In this document: positions 8,799-17,731 of the stretch, in pieces
Numbering within the stretch: the first letter of the stretch is position 1
Layout of the letters: every line of letters begins with the position of its first letter
From: Thermoflavimicrobium daqui
Lineage (GTDB): Bacteria; Bacillota; Bacilli; Thermoactinomycetales; Thermoactinomycetaceae
Reading direction: 5' to 3'
Assembly: GCF_003313465.1 (NCBI RefSeq)
Contig: NZ_KZ845664.1
Span: 434,001 to 498,000, forward strand
Length of the DNA: 64,000 nucleotides
Translations under genes and position numbers: made by a program
Notes under the pieces: model-generated
What the model saw: the letters and a program-made list of their open reading frames with translations, nothing else
Databases searched by the model: none
Told to the model about the DNA's origin: nothing

Positions 8799-9716
8799 TT
8801 GTCCAATCCAATTACTGAAAAGTTGCGATTGGCTAGGGAACAAAAGCGGTTAACGTTAGCCCAGATTGAAGCACATACCAAAATTCCCGTGCGTTATATC
8901 TTATCTATCGAAAAGGGGGACTTTGCCGCTATACCACCTAGTGTTCCATTGACACTACATATACGTTCCCTCGCCCAACTACTTGAGGTTGATCCAGCTC
9001 CTATTTTGCAAGCTTATCAAAATACAAAAAGGAGAGCAAAACCATCACCCTCCTCTTCTCAAACTACCATGATTTTTCAATCTGCTGCTCTACCCAATAC
9101 AGGTAATAACTCTATGAATATGGGTGGAACACCTGCAAATCATGGACAAACTTTTTTATCTAGAAAAGAAACTATGAAAGTAAGGAAGCTTCAAGAACAA
9201 TCGATCAACAGTTGGCAGAGATGGTTATTCAAATGGTATGTATATGTTCCTATCATCGCTGTGTTTATATTAGTACCGATTGCTATTTGGCTCTGGAATG
9301 ATAGTGAACAGGAGGCCCCTACGAAGGCAAGTACAACTACACCAGTTAGCCAAGCTTCTACTACATCACCCAGTCCAATTGTTGAACAAAAAAAAGCTGA
9401 GATTCAACTAGTTCGAGCAGCAGAAACGAGCCAAGATGAGACAGATGTTTATGAAGTAAAAAATGTAGAACAGTTAAGAGTGAAAATTGAAGCCACAGGT
9501 TCGGTAAAAATATCAGCACATATGGGAGATAAAAAGGGAAAGGTTTTGCTTAATAAAACTTTAACGGCAGAGGAAAGTGAAGAAGTAACAGATCAAAATG
9601 GGATCTTTATCACGGTTTCTTCTCCAAAACAAGTTGTTTTATATATCAATGACATCATTATTGATACCTCAAAAGCAAAGAAAGCACAAAACTATCAGTT
9701 TAAATTAAGTAATTAG
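8799..9716 (+). CDS. RodZ-like membrane HTH protein 4
   Basis: 305 aa, TTG start with AGCAGGAGG upstream. HTH at residues 5-70 (ITEKLRLAREQKRLTLAQIE) is the most diverged of the four, with IPPSVPLTLHIRSLAQLL in place of the usual YVRxYxRxYA. Short linker, transmembrane helix near residues 148-168 (YVPIIAVFILVPIAIWLW), Thr/Ser-rich stalk, then a DUF4115-like outer domain ending VVLYINDIIIDTSKAKKAQN. Own terminator. Function beyond RodZ-like architecture is unknown. Confidence 0.82.
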   Translation: MSNPITEKLRLAREQKRLTLAQIEAHTKIPVRYILSIEKGDFAAIPPSVPLTLHIRSLAQLLEVDPAPILQAYQNTKRRAKPSPSSSQTTMIFQSAALPNTGNNSMNMGGTPANHGQTFLSRKETMKVRKLQEQSINSWQRWLFKWYVYVPIIAVFILVPIAIWLWNDSEQEAPTKASTTTPVSQASTTSPSPIVEQKKAEIQLVRAAETSQDETDVYEVKNVEQLRVKIEATGSVKISAHMGDKKGKVLLNKTLTAEESEEVTDQNGIFITVSSPKQVVLYINDIIIDTSKAKKAQNYQFKLSN

Positions 9717-9726
9717 TCCTCCACAT

Positions 9727-9766
9727 GAGCAGAAGGGTGATTGAAATTGCCTTTCTGCTCTTTTTG
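9727..9766 (+). terminator. Terminator after RodZ-like gene 4
   Basis: Stem GAGCAGAAGG / CCTTTCTGCTC, followed by five T. The T-tract overlaps the -35 element of the pgsA promoter. Confidence 0.88.
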
Positions 9767-9793
9767 ACACGTGTAATCAGCTTAGTTTATACT
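9764..9793 (+). promoter_or_regulatory. Strong sigma-A promoter of pgsA operon
   Basis: Consensus -35 TTGACA (9764-9769) and -10 TATACT (9788-9793), spacer 18 nt. Overlaps the T-tract of the preceding terminator. Confidence 0.75.
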
Positions 9794-10041
9794 TACCTAA
9801 GAATTACTTAAGCGTTAAGCAAAAATGTTGTGCTTTAAAAACTTTGAAGCTTAGTTAAGTTTCCCAGCGATTTATATTTTCTTGAAATAAGTACAGAGGG
9901 GGTTATGACTTAACGATCTTTAAGGTGCACACTTTTAAGTTTTAAGCAGTCTTGTCTATCAGCTGGGTGAAATAATAAATACTTAAGTGTGAGGGTGACC
10001 TCCATGACGGTACAGATCAGCTTATCAGGGGGTAGATTTTA
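9794..10041 (+). other. About 240-nt untranslated leader before pgsA
   Basis: Between the promoter and the GTG start of pgsA there is no open frame of note. The leader has several short self-complementary stretches, for example GAGGGTGACCTC at about 9991 and ATCAGCTG / CAGCTTATCAG near 9959 and 10017. It matches no riboswitch class I can name. The length suggests post-transcriptional control or a second promoter. Confidence 0.35.
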
Positions 10042-10629
10042 GTGAACTTGGCCAATAAAATTACACTAGCTCGCATTTTTCTTGTACCTGTGGTCATGAT
10101 TTTTTTATTGGTGCGGTTTGATTTGGGTTCTGTTCATCTAGGTCAAGTCACTTTAAAAGTTAGTGAGCTAGTTGCGACCCTCATTTTTATTTTAGCAGCT
10201 GTGACAGATGGGTTAGATGGTTATATTGCTCGTAAAAATAAGATTGTAACCAATTTGGGGAAGTTCTTGGACCCATTGGCTGATAAATTATTGATTACAG
10301 CTGCCTTAATTTCATTGGTAGAAATGCAGCGATTAGAAGCGTGGGTTGCAATTGTGATCATTAGTCGTGAATTTGCTGTAACAGGACTTCGCCTAATCGC
10401 CGTAGCAGAAGGGTATGTGATTGCAGCTAGTCCACTTGGCAAGTTGAAAACGATTATACAAATTGTTGCGATTGTTTCACTCATGTTGAATAATGTTCCA
10501 TTCTCTATTTTCTCGTTTCCATTTGCTAATATTGCTACAGTACTTGCTGTGGCCATTACTATTATATCGGGCCTAGACTATTTCTACAAAAATAGAAAGA
10601 TTGTTGCGTTAACTAAGTCAGAGCAATAG
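10042..10629 (+). CDS. pgsA: CDP-diacylglycerol-glycerol-3-phosphate 3-phosphatidyltransferase
   Basis: 195-aa integral membrane enzyme that makes phosphatidylglycerophosphate, the first step to phosphatidylglycerol and cardiolipin. The CDP-alcohol phosphotransferase motif DGx2ARx8Gx3Dx3D is intact at residues 56-82, with DGLDGYIAR then GKFLDPLADK. At least four hydrophobic segments. GTG start with AGGGGG upstream. Position before cinA and recA matches Bacillales. cinA starts 21 nt after the stop. Confidence 0.96.
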   Translation: MNLANKITLARIFLVPVVMIFLLVRFDLGSVHLGQVTLKVSELVATLIFILAAVTDGLDGYIARKNKIVTNLGKFLDPLADKLLITAALISLVEMQRLEAWVAIVIISREFAVTGLRLIAVAEGYVIAASPLGKLKTIIQIVAIVSLMLNNVPFSIFSFPFANIATVLAVAITIISGLDYFYKNRKIVALTKSEQ

Positions 10630-10650
10630 AGAAGAGAGGATATTTAACCC

Positions 10651-11904
10651 ATGCGTGCTGAGATTATTACTGTTGGGACAGAATTAGTTTCGGGTCAAAC
10701 ATTGGATCGTCATTCCTATTATTTGTCACAGGAATGTTATACTTTGGGAGTCCCCGTTTACTTTCATACTTCTGTTGGAGATAATGATAAACAATTGATG
10801 GATGTAATACGACTTGCTCATTCACGCTCTGATTTAGTTTTTTTATGTGGAGGACTTGGTCCCACAGAAGATGATTTAACTAAAGAAGTTTTAGCTGAAT
10901 TCTTAGCTGAAGAGTTGATTTTAGATCCAAAAGCCTTGGACCATTTAAAGCAAATTTTTATACATCGTTTGGAAGAGATCCCAAGCAATAATTATAAACA
11001 AGCTTATGTATTTAAAAACGGAACCCTATTTCATAATTTACATGGAACTGCACCAGGACTCACAGTTACGAAAGATCAAGTAACTTATATTTTGCTACCA
11101 GGTCCTCCAAGAGAGCTTAAACCCATGTTTGAAGCAAGTGTACGCCCTTTTTTAATGCGCTTACTATCTCAAAAGTCGGTGATTAGACTAAAAGATTATG
11201 GTTTTTTTGGTATTGGGGAATCGAGCCTAGCAGAAAAGTTAAATGATTTAATACAAAATCAATCGAATCCTACCATAGCTACATATGCAAAGGATGTAGG
11301 TGTGATATTACGACTAACAGCGTATGCTACAGATGAAGAAGAAGCAGAGCGCTTATTTGCACCTCTGGAGGAAGAGGTTTTCAGACGAGTTGGAAGTTAT
11401 TGTTATAGTAAACAGAATGAATCATTGGAAGAAGTTGTTTTTGGACTGTTATCTCAGCAAAATAAGACCGTGGCATTTGCTGAGAGTTGTACTGGTGGGC
11501 TTGCTACCCATTTACTTACAACGGTTCCAGGATCTAGCAAAGTGGTTAAAGGTGGACTTGTCTGTTATACCAATGAAATTAAGACCTTAATGGCAAATGT
11601 ACCAGAGGACACTTTAAATAAATATGGATCAGTAAGCTTTGAGACTGCAAAATATTTAGCAGATAATACTCGGCAGCAATTTACTACCGACTATGCACTG
11701 AGCATAACAGGTATAGCTGGTCCAAGTGCTACAGAAGGGAAGCCGATTGGCCTGATTTGGATCGGTTTGGCTGAAAGAGGAAAAGTCACTCGTGTATATC
11801 AGCTCCAATTAAAGGGTTCCCGTAAGCGAATCCAGCTATTGGCAGCGAACTATGCTTTATTCATCTTACAGCAACGTATAAAGAAAGGTGAACTTATGCA
11901 ATGA
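10651..11904 (+). CDS. cinA: CinA, competence/damage-inducible protein
   Basis: 417 aa, full length for the family. N-terminal MoCF-like domain (MRAEIITVGTELVSGQ, FLCGGLGPTEDDLTKE, LLPGPPREL) is the ADP-ribose pyrophosphatase-type part. C-terminal CinA domain (residues ~255-415, TVAFAESCTGGLATHLLTTV, SITGIAGP) is the nicotinamide-nucleotide amidase. It recycles NMN and is linked to competence in Firmicutes. Its last codons overlap the next gene (ATGA), so translation is coupled to the RNA helicase. Confidence 0.96.
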   Translation: MRAEIITVGTELVSGQTLDRHSYYLSQECYTLGVPVYFHTSVGDNDKQLMDVIRLAHSRSDLVFLCGGLGPTEDDLTKEVLAEFLAEELILDPKALDHLKQIFIHRLEEIPSNNYKQAYVFKNGTLFHNLHGTAPGLTVTKDQVTYILLPGPPRELKPMFEASVRPFLMRLLSQKSVIRLKDYGFFGIGESSLAEKLNDLIQNQSNPTIATYAKDVGVILRLTAYATDEEEAERLFAPLEEEVFRRVGSYCYSKQNESLEEVVFGLLSQQNKTVAFAESCTGGLATHLLTTVPGSSKVVKGGLVCYTNEIKTLMANVPEDTLNKYGSVSFETAKYLADNTRQQFTTDYALSITGIAGPSATEGKPIGLIWIGLAERGKVTRVYQLQLKGSRKRIQLLAANYALFILQQRIKKGELMQ

Positions 11905-13490
11905 ATCGTTTCGAGCAATTTAAGTTAAGTCAAGATATTTTAAAAGGGATTCAAGACTTAGGATTTGAAGAGCCTTCGCCTATTCAGAAGAAGTGTATCC
12001 CATCTATTCTACGTGGTGAAGATGTGATAGGGCAAGCACAGACTGGGACAGGTAAAACCGCAGCTTTTGGAATTCCAGCTCTTGAAAAGATAGATACGCA
12101 TATTAATAAGGTGCAAAGTATCATTTTGGCTCCGACACGTGAGCTAGCTATTCAAGTTTCTGAAGAAATTCGTCGTATCGGGCGACCTAAGCGTGTTCGG
12201 ACTTTACCCATTTATGGCGGACAGGCAATTGGACGTCAAATTAAAGCTTTACAGCAAGGTGTGCATGTGGTCATTGGTACTCCCGGACGATTATTGGATC
12301 ATTTACGCCGTGGCACATTAAAGACAGACCATGTGCGAATCGTTGTTCTTGATGAAGCAGATGAAATGTTGGATATGGGTTTTATAGATGATATTGAAGA
12401 AGTCATGCAATTTGTACCCAAAGGACGTCAGCTCCTTCTTTTTTCAGCAACGATGCCAAGTGCCATTCGGCAGCTGGCGCAAAAATATATGCGTAAGGCA
12501 AGAATGATTACGGTCAATCATGGTGAAGTGACTGCTCCAGCTATAACACAGGTTTCCTATCGTGTACTAGAGAATTTTAAAGTTGAAGCACTATGCCGAA
12601 TTTTAGATAGTGAAGAGATTGATTTAGCCATCATTTTCTGTCGAACTAAAAAAGGAGTAGATGATCTAACAGAGTCATTACAAGCACGAGGATATTTAGC
12701 AGGTGGGCTACATGGTGATTTGACACAACAACAACGTGATCGAGTGATGAGTGCTTTCAGACAAGGTGAGATCGAATTACTGATTGCAACAGATGTGGCT
12801 GCACGTGGGATTGATGTCGGTAGTGTATCCCATGTTGTAAACTATGATATTCCTCAAGATGTAGAGAGTTATGTTCATCGAATTGGTCGTACAGGGCGAG
12901 CAGGACGAAGAGGTATGGCTCTTACCCTCGTAACGCCACGAGAAATGAAACAGCTTCGACAAATCGAACAAGAAACAGGTGCACGTCTTACTCCCAAAGA
13001 GCTTCCAACCCTTGAAGAGGTAGCTGCTAAACAGCAAGATAGCTGGATCGCGCAAATGGAGGAAACGATTCAATCGGATATAGACTTTTCCATGCTCGGA
13101 GAGATGATTAGCCAGCTTACAGCAAAATTCTCGCCCGAGAAAATCATGGCAGCAGCGCTACATTTAGCTTTCTTCGAACGATTCGCAAAGAATGAAGATA
13201 CAGCTTATAATTTTGGGGAAACCGGAGCAGCTCCAGGTATGGTACGTTTCTTTATCAATGTGGGACGTAATGCCAATTTGGGTCCGCAAGAATTAGCTAA
13301 AGCGATTGCTGAACATGCAGGTATATCCCATCGACAAATAGGAAAAATTAATATTTATGATCGTTTTTCTTTTGTAGAAGTACCTAAAGAATTAGCACCA
13401 TTTGTATATGAAGCGCTTAGACAATCTCGTATCAATGGTGCGAGAATTAATATGGAACCAGCTCGTCCTCGAACTCGTTCAACATTTTGA
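11901..13490 (+). CDS. DEAD-box RNA helicase with C-terminal DbpA-type RNA-binding domain
   Basis: 529 aa. Q motif (FEEPSPIQKKCIPSIL), Walker A AQTGTGKT, PTRELA, DEAD as VLDEADEML, SAT, ARGIDV and HRIGRTGRAGR are all present. Residues ~450-520 (VRFFINVGRNANLGPQEL ... FSFVEVP) form the DbpA/CsdA-type RRM that contacts structured RNA. It acts on rRNA or mRNA in the cytoplasm. Closest to DeaD/CshA/DbpA-type helicases; which of these it equals is not certain, so no symbol is given. Insertion of a helicase between cinA and the recA region differs from B. subtilis. A good terminator follows. Confidence 0.92.
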   Translation: MNRFEQFKLSQDILKGIQDLGFEEPSPIQKKCIPSILRGEDVIGQAQTGTGKTAAFGIPALEKIDTHINKVQSIILAPTRELAIQVSEEIRRIGRPKRVRTLPIYGGQAIGRQIKALQQGVHVVIGTPGRLLDHLRRGTLKTDHVRIVVLDEADEMLDMGFIDDIEEVMQFVPKGRQLLLFSATMPSAIRQLAQKYMRKARMITVNHGEVTAPAITQVSYRVLENFKVEALCRILDSEEIDLAIIFCRTKKGVDDLTESLQARGYLAGGLHGDLTQQQRDRVMSAFRQGEIELLIATDVAARGIDVGSVSHVVNYDIPQDVESYVHRIGRTGRAGRRGMALTLVTPREMKQLRQIEQETGARLTPKELPTLEEVAAKQQDSWIAQMEETIQSDIDFSMLGEMISQLTAKFSPEKIMAAALHLAFFERFAKNEDTAYNFGETGAAPGMVRFFINVGRNANLGPQELAKAIAEHAGISHRQIGKINIYDRFSFVEVPKELAPFVYEALRQSRINGARINMEPARPRTRSTF

Positions 13491-13558
13491 ATATTATAAG
13501 ATGAACTTAGAGGATGTATCGGTTTTTTTAGATGACAAATACTTTTCTCTTTGAATTG

Positions 13559-13606
13559 AAAATGCTATTCTTTCTCTTATACTCCTAGAAAGAATAGCAT
13601 TTTTTG
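13559..13606 (+). terminator. Terminator after RNA helicase
   Basis: Stem AAAATGCTATTCTTTCT / AGAAAGAATAGCATTTTTT with an 11-nt loop. Confidence 0.9.
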
Positions 13607-14115
13607 TTTCTTTGGATATGATAAGGAGCCAACCACATTTTTTATATCTTTTGCTTTAGTAAACGTAGAGCATAATCTTTCTGAATAAATACCATTTATG
13701 TAGATAATGGAACTATAAATAAAAAAAACTTTTAAATTTAGATTTCGCATACTTAGATAGGCGAAGCTATATTTGATAAGGTATTTCGATATTTAAAACA
13801 ATTATAAATTGTTTAGACTTTAATCTAGTTTACTGTGGATTGTGGAAACGCTGCGCAAATACTAAAATACGTGCTATACCATTCATACAAGCGCCTTCAA
13901 AAAGGGAAAATGATTGTTTTGATCCAAATTCTCTTAGTTCAAATAAGTGATTTCTGAATAAATCGGAAGTTATATCTTTATTAGTTATGAATCTTCTCTG
14001 AATTAGAGACCTCTGATGCATTTATATGCTTAAGGTTTGATTTAAATTTAGTTCAAAATTGTATATGATATTTAGGGAGCAAACCAAGTGAACATAGATA
14101 AACGGAGGAGAATAC
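13607..14115 (+). other. AT-rich intergenic region, no gene recognised
   Basis: About 500 bases between the helicase terminator and the ABC exporter. Short open frames occur on both strands (for example a 63-codon minus frame at 13830-14021), but none has a ribosome binding site or recognisable motif. Only the AACGGAGGAG ribosome binding site of the ABC gene at the right end is identifiable. Confidence 0.4.
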
Positions 14116-15867
14116 ATGGAGAAAAAGCCTGATATGAAAATAAATATAAAACGATTTATTAAGCTGATAGATTTCAAGGTTTTACCTAAGCATCTCATTG
14201 TTCTTGTATTGGGATTAAGTTTGATTTCAACCATTGCTGGACTAGTTGTACCATGGTTTACTAAAAATCTGGTCGATGTGATGACAGTTAGTAAACTTGA
14301 TCTGACTACCATTTTCATTTTAATAGGTGCTTTTATCATCCAAGCGGCTGCTGGAGGTTTTTCAACCTACTATTTAGCATATCTTGGAGAAAAAGTTGTA
14401 TCCAATTTACGAAAACGTTTGTGGAATAAAACATTATTACTCCCTGTTTCTTATTTTGATCAGAATCGTTCGGGGGAGACGATTAGTCGGATTAATAATG
14501 ATACAGCAGTGATTAAAGATTTGATCAGTGTTCAGTTAGTATCGATTTTTACAGGTATCATTTCTTTATTTGGTTCTCTTGCTATACTTTTCTATTTAGA
14601 TTGGTCGATGACACTAGTAATGCTTACTTCTGTTCCCATTATTTTTCTGGTTATGAGACCAATTGGTCGAAAAATGTATTCGATTTCTAAAAATTTACAA
14701 GGTGAAATGGCTCATTTTACTAGTTTAATGACACAGGTTGTTTCGGAGATTCGATTAGTTAAAGCTTATGTAGCTGAGCCAGTAGAAAAGAAGCATGGGG
14801 AAAAAAGAATTGATCATCTCTTCAAAGTTAGCCTAAAAGAAGCGAAACTCACTGCGATTCTTCAGCCATTGATGAGCTTTGTAATGATGTTTATGTTAGT
14901 GGTAATTATCGGCTATGGTGGATATCGAGTTGCTACGGGAGCTTTAAGTGCAGGTGATTTAGTAGCATTTATCTTGTATCTATTCCAAATCATTATGCCA
15001 CTTACCATGCTGACTCGATTTATGACAAGTGTTCAAAAAGCGATGGGAGCAACAGAACGAATTAATCATATTTTGGAAAACGAACAAGAAGAGATGGATG
15101 TAAAGGAAAAAAGAGTTGATCCTTCCTTACCTATTTACTTTGATCATGTGAAATTTTCTTATTCAGAAAATGATTGGGTTATCGATGATGTTAGTTTTAC
15201 GATTCAACCAGGTAAAGTTACGGCGTTAGTCGGACCGAGTGGAAGTGGGAAAACGACAATATTTTCCTTATTGGAGCGCTTTTATCCAATAGCAGAAGGA
15301 GAAATTCGTTTAGGAGATACACCATTATCTGAGTTTGGGCTAAGAGAGTGGCGTAGCTGTATCAGTTATGTATCCCAAGAAAGTCCATTACTAGCTGGTA
15401 CGATTCGTGAAAATATCTGCTATGCGATGGAACGAGAAGTGACAGATGAAGAGCTAAATAGAGCTGCAAAACTAGCTTATGCGGATGAATTTATTCAAGA
15501 GTTACCCAATGGATTTGATACAGAAGTGGGAGAACGGGGTATCATGCTATCGGGAGGACAACGGCAACGGATTGCGATTGCACGAGCGATCTTACATGAT
15601 CCGAAAATTTTGATGCTGGATGAGGCCACTTCTGCTTTAGACTCTACCTCAGAAAAGGTAGTCCAAGATGCATTACAAAATCTAATGAAAGGACGAACCA
15701 CAGTAGTTATTGCGCATCGCTTATCGACAGTAGTAGATGCAGATCAAATTCTCGTCTTAGAAAAAGGAAAGCTGACTGGAGTTGGCACTCATGAAGAGTT
15801 GTTAAATAATCATTCACTTTATCAGAAGTTGGTTAAGCAACAGTTTAAATGGGAGAAAAGTTTATAG
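14116..15867 (+). CDS. ABC exporter half-transporter (multidrug/lipid type)
   Basis: 583-aa fusion of an N-terminal six-helix ABC membrane domain (residues ~20-310) with a C-terminal ATPase. Walker A GPSGSGKTT, Q-loop YVSQESPL, signature LSGGQRQR, Walker B ILMLDEATSALD and H-loop IAHRLS are complete. Such half-transporters (LmrA/BmrA/MsbA-like) dimerise and export hydrophobic compounds. No second half-transporter lies next to it, so a homodimer is likely. Strong ribosome binding site before ATG. Substrate unknown. Confidence 0.93.
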   Translation: MEKKPDMKINIKRFIKLIDFKVLPKHLIVLVLGLSLISTIAGLVVPWFTKNLVDVMTVSKLDLTTIFILIGAFIIQAAAGGFSTYYLAYLGEKVVSNLRKRLWNKTLLLPVSYFDQNRSGETISRINNDTAVIKDLISVQLVSIFTGIISLFGSLAILFYLDWSMTLVMLTSVPIIFLVMRPIGRKMYSISKNLQGEMAHFTSLMTQVVSEIRLVKAYVAEPVEKKHGEKRIDHLFKVSLKEAKLTAILQPLMSFVMMFMLVVIIGYGGYRVATGALSAGDLVAFILYLFQIIMPLTMLTRFMTSVQKAMGATERINHILENEQEEMDVKEKRVDPSLPIYFDHVKFSYSENDWVIDDVSFTIQPGKVTALVGPSGSGKTTIFSLLERFYPIAEGEIRLGDTPLSEFGLREWRSCISYVSQESPLLAGTIRENICYAMEREVTDEELNRAAKLAYADEFIQELPNGFDTEVGERGIMLSGGQRQRIAIARAILHDPKILMLDEATSALDSTSEKVVQDALQNLMKGRTTVVIAHRLSTVVDADQILVLEKGKLTGVGTHEELLNNHSLYQKLVKQQFKWEKSL

Positions 15868-15990
15868 AGTATCAATATCGATTTATGCTACAAAATGTGT
15901 AGAAAAAAAAGAGAATGATCTATTGCTTAACTCGAATAGGAAAGCACCGATTTGTCATCAGTTATAAATGGATTTGGAATTTAAATTGAT

Positions 15991-16042
15991 AAAAAGCCCT
16001 ATGTCTTTGGACTCAGATGATAAACCAAAGCATAGGGCTTTT
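15991..16042. terminator. Bidirectional terminator between ABC exporter and sufT-like gene
   Basis: Long hairpin AAAAGCCCTATG..CTTTGG / CCAAAG.CATAGGGCTTTT, flanked by A on the left and T on the right. It can serve both convergent genes. Confidence 0.88.
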
Positions 16043-16054
16043 GACTTTAAAAGA

Positions 16055-16369
16055 TTAATCTGGAATTCCTAAAGCAATCTTCGCATAGCGAGACATACGG
16101 CTTTTATCCCAAGGTGGATTCCAAACAATGTCTACTTCGACTTCTTTGACCCCTTCTACTTTGCTCACTGCATCTTTGACAAGGCCATTAATCATTCCAG
16201 CTAAAGGACACCCGATCGCAGTCAGTGTCATGGTGACTTTGACATTTCCATCATCATCGATATCCACACCATAGACAAGCCCTAGATTGACAATGTCAAT
16301 GTTGAGTTCAGGATCATTCACTTCTTCAAGGACTTCCATGATCTCTTCTTGCATTTTTGCTTTGTCCAT
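16055..16369 (-). CDS. SufT/MIP18-type Fe-S cluster assembly factor (DUF59)
   Basis: 104 aa. The family core VNDPELNIDIVNLGLVYGV, TLTAIGCPLAG with the conserved Cys, and WNPPWDKSRMS near the C-terminus are all present. DUF59 proteins of this size (SufT/YitW/PaaD-like) help mature Fe-S proteins in the cytoplasm. Ribosome binding site AGGAGGAA before the ATG. Two decayed partial copies occur at 17970-18160 and 28055-28150, both in the same orientation, so this gene has been duplicated twice. Confidence 0.9.
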   Translation of the reverse strand: MDKAKMQEEIMEVLEEVNDPELNIDIVNLGLVYGVDIDDDGNVKVTMTLTAIGCPLAGMINGLVKDAVSKVEGVKEVEVDIVWNPPWDKSRMSRYAKIALGIPD

Positions 16370-16478
16370 GAATTTGTTCCTCCTTTGTATGCTTTATCAA
16401 TAGTGTACCATGAGTGGGGGGGGGATGAACAATGAAAGAGGGAAATGTCAATCACACAGAATTTAAATAGAGTCTAAT

Positions 16479-17006
16479 TTACATGTTCGTTTTCGGGGAC
16501 TTTCGTACATAGATCAACTTGAAGATATATGCCATATAGACTATGGTCCAAGGAATGATAGTCATATTTTTAATTACAAAGTATATGGCATTTTTTACCT
16601 CTTCAGGCTCAAATGAAGTAATATGGGTTAAATCGATGAATGAAAGTACAATGGGCTCACTGGTAATCAAACTGATAATACCATTGATAATGGCTGCAAA
16701 GATCGCAAAAAAAACTAGATGCCATGCAAGCTCTTGCCATTTGATTTTCTTCATATCTTGAGAGAGTGATGTCCAGACATCTGTAGTAAATATCGATCGT
16801 AAAGATATTTTTCTCCCGAATGCTAATATATAAAGAAATAATACGACTCTTGTTAGTTCAGTAATCACTTCTAAGATGAAAGGTGTACCTTCATCTAGCA
16901 TCTGTAAGGCTCTCATTGTTGATGGGATAAAGGATAGTAAGACTAACAGTAGATGAGAATAAAAAAATGATATAGATTGACCAAATAAAGATAATGACGA
17001 AAGCAT
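16479..17006 (-). CDS. Membrane protein of unknown family, probable N-terminal frameshift
   Basis: 175 aa in the intact frame, with about four hydrophobic segments and a basic C-terminal tail (YVRKSPKTNM). Not recognised. The first ATG (17006) has no ribosome binding site. A good AGAGGAGG lies 25-40 bases upstream and points to GTG 17031, which begins MTKTNTTSYAFVIIFIWSIY in another frame. That frame would join the long frame exactly if the run of seven A (16961-16967, plus strand) had six. An in-frame TGA also follows the ATG just behind the ribosome binding site. The gene is therefore frameshifted, phase variable, or carries a sequencing error. Lies 76 nt downstream of marR on the same strand. 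Confidence 0.55.
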   Translation of the reverse strand: MLSSLSLFGQSISFFYSHLLLVLLSFIPSTMRALQMLDEGTPFILEVITELTRVVLFLYILAFGRKISLRSIFTTDVWTSLSQDMKKIKWQELAWHLVFFAIFAAIINGIISLITSEPIVLSFIDLTHITSFEPEEVKNAIYFVIKNMTIIPWTIVYMAYIFKLIYVRKSPKTNM

Positions 17007-17082
17007 ATGATGTCGTATTGGTTTTAGTCACATAAGTGAATTCCTCCTCTCTATTAATTTCCTTACAATTGTGAACGTTGTA

Positions 17083-17541
17083 TTATTTATCCCGACTTGT
17101 GTTCTTTGCTTTTTGCAGCTTACTTGCTGCTTGTTCGAGAATATGAATTGTTTTATCGATGTATCTAGAAATGGCTTCTAGTTCCTGTTGATTGAAACTA
17201 GACATTAACTGGCTCATTTCTTGTATCATCGGTTCCATGAGTGGTTGAATTTCATTCTTAGCCTTTTCCATGTTAGGTTGGATGATTACTCGACGTCGAT
17301 CTTTGGGATCTTTTTCTCGACAAACAAAACCCGCTCTTTCTAGTCGATCAATAACAGCTGTTATAGCTCCTGTAGTAAGACCCGTTAATTCAGCAAGCCT
17401 CCCTGCTGGAATAGCCCCCTCTTCGTGTAGAATCCCTAAACACTTATGATCAGTAATATTTATTCCTAATCGATCAGCAAGGGCCTGATGAAAGAGAACA
17501 ACGCGTAGACTTAGTTCATGGCCAGGATTTCGGTTCAGCAA
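17083..17541 (-). CDS. MarR family transcriptional regulator
   Basis: 152 aa winged-helix regulator. The recognition region IPAGRLAELTGLTTGAITAVIDRLERAG and the wing with KDPKDRRRV are typical. TTG start with GGAGG 9 nt upstream. A perfect inverted repeat TCTTAG-TTA-CTAAGA lies just upstream of the ribosome binding site, suggesting autoregulation. The membrane protein downstream is a likely co-transcribed target. Confidence 0.9.
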   Translation of the reverse strand: MLNRNPGHELSLRVVLFHQALADRLGINITDHKCLGILHEEGAIPAGRLAELTGLTTGAITAVIDRLERAGFVCREKDPKDRRRVIIQPNMEKAKNEIQPLMEPMIQEMSQLMSSFNQQELEAISRYIDKTIHILEQAASKLQKAKNTSRDK

Positions 17542-17561
17542 ATTATTTTACCTCCTAATTT

Positions 17562-17576
17562 TCTTAGTTACTAAGA
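17562..17576. promoter_or_regulatory. Candidate MarR operator 1
   Basis: Perfect inverted repeat TCTTAG TTA CTAAGA immediately upstream of the marR ribosome binding site. Confidence 0.6.
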
Positions 17577-17708
17577 TAAATGAGCTAAAAAAATCCATCT
17601 CATCCTATTGACATAATCTTAATCTGCTAGAATTTTTATTTCCCAAGAACTGACAATGACTTTAACACCCTCAGAATTGGTTAAGAATATATTTTAATTA
17701 TAGAGTTA

Positions 17709-17731
17709 ATTATCTTAATTATCAAGATAAT
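17709..17731. promoter_or_regulatory. Candidate MarR operator 2
   Basis: Inverted repeat ATTATCTT / AAGATAAT around AATTATC. It shares the TCTTA-TTA-AAGATA pattern with operator 1, 130 bp away, so both may bind the same dimer. Confidence 0.5.

Noticed and set aside
9794-10041. T-box or c-di-GMP riboswitch in the pgsA leader
   Set aside because: AGGGTG and GACGGTAC look suggestive, but the T-box core and GEMM tetraloop/receptor are missing.
13830-14021. 63-codon minus-strand frame upstream of the ABC exporter
   Set aside because: No ribosome binding site, no recognisable motif, and an AT-rich context; treated as chance.
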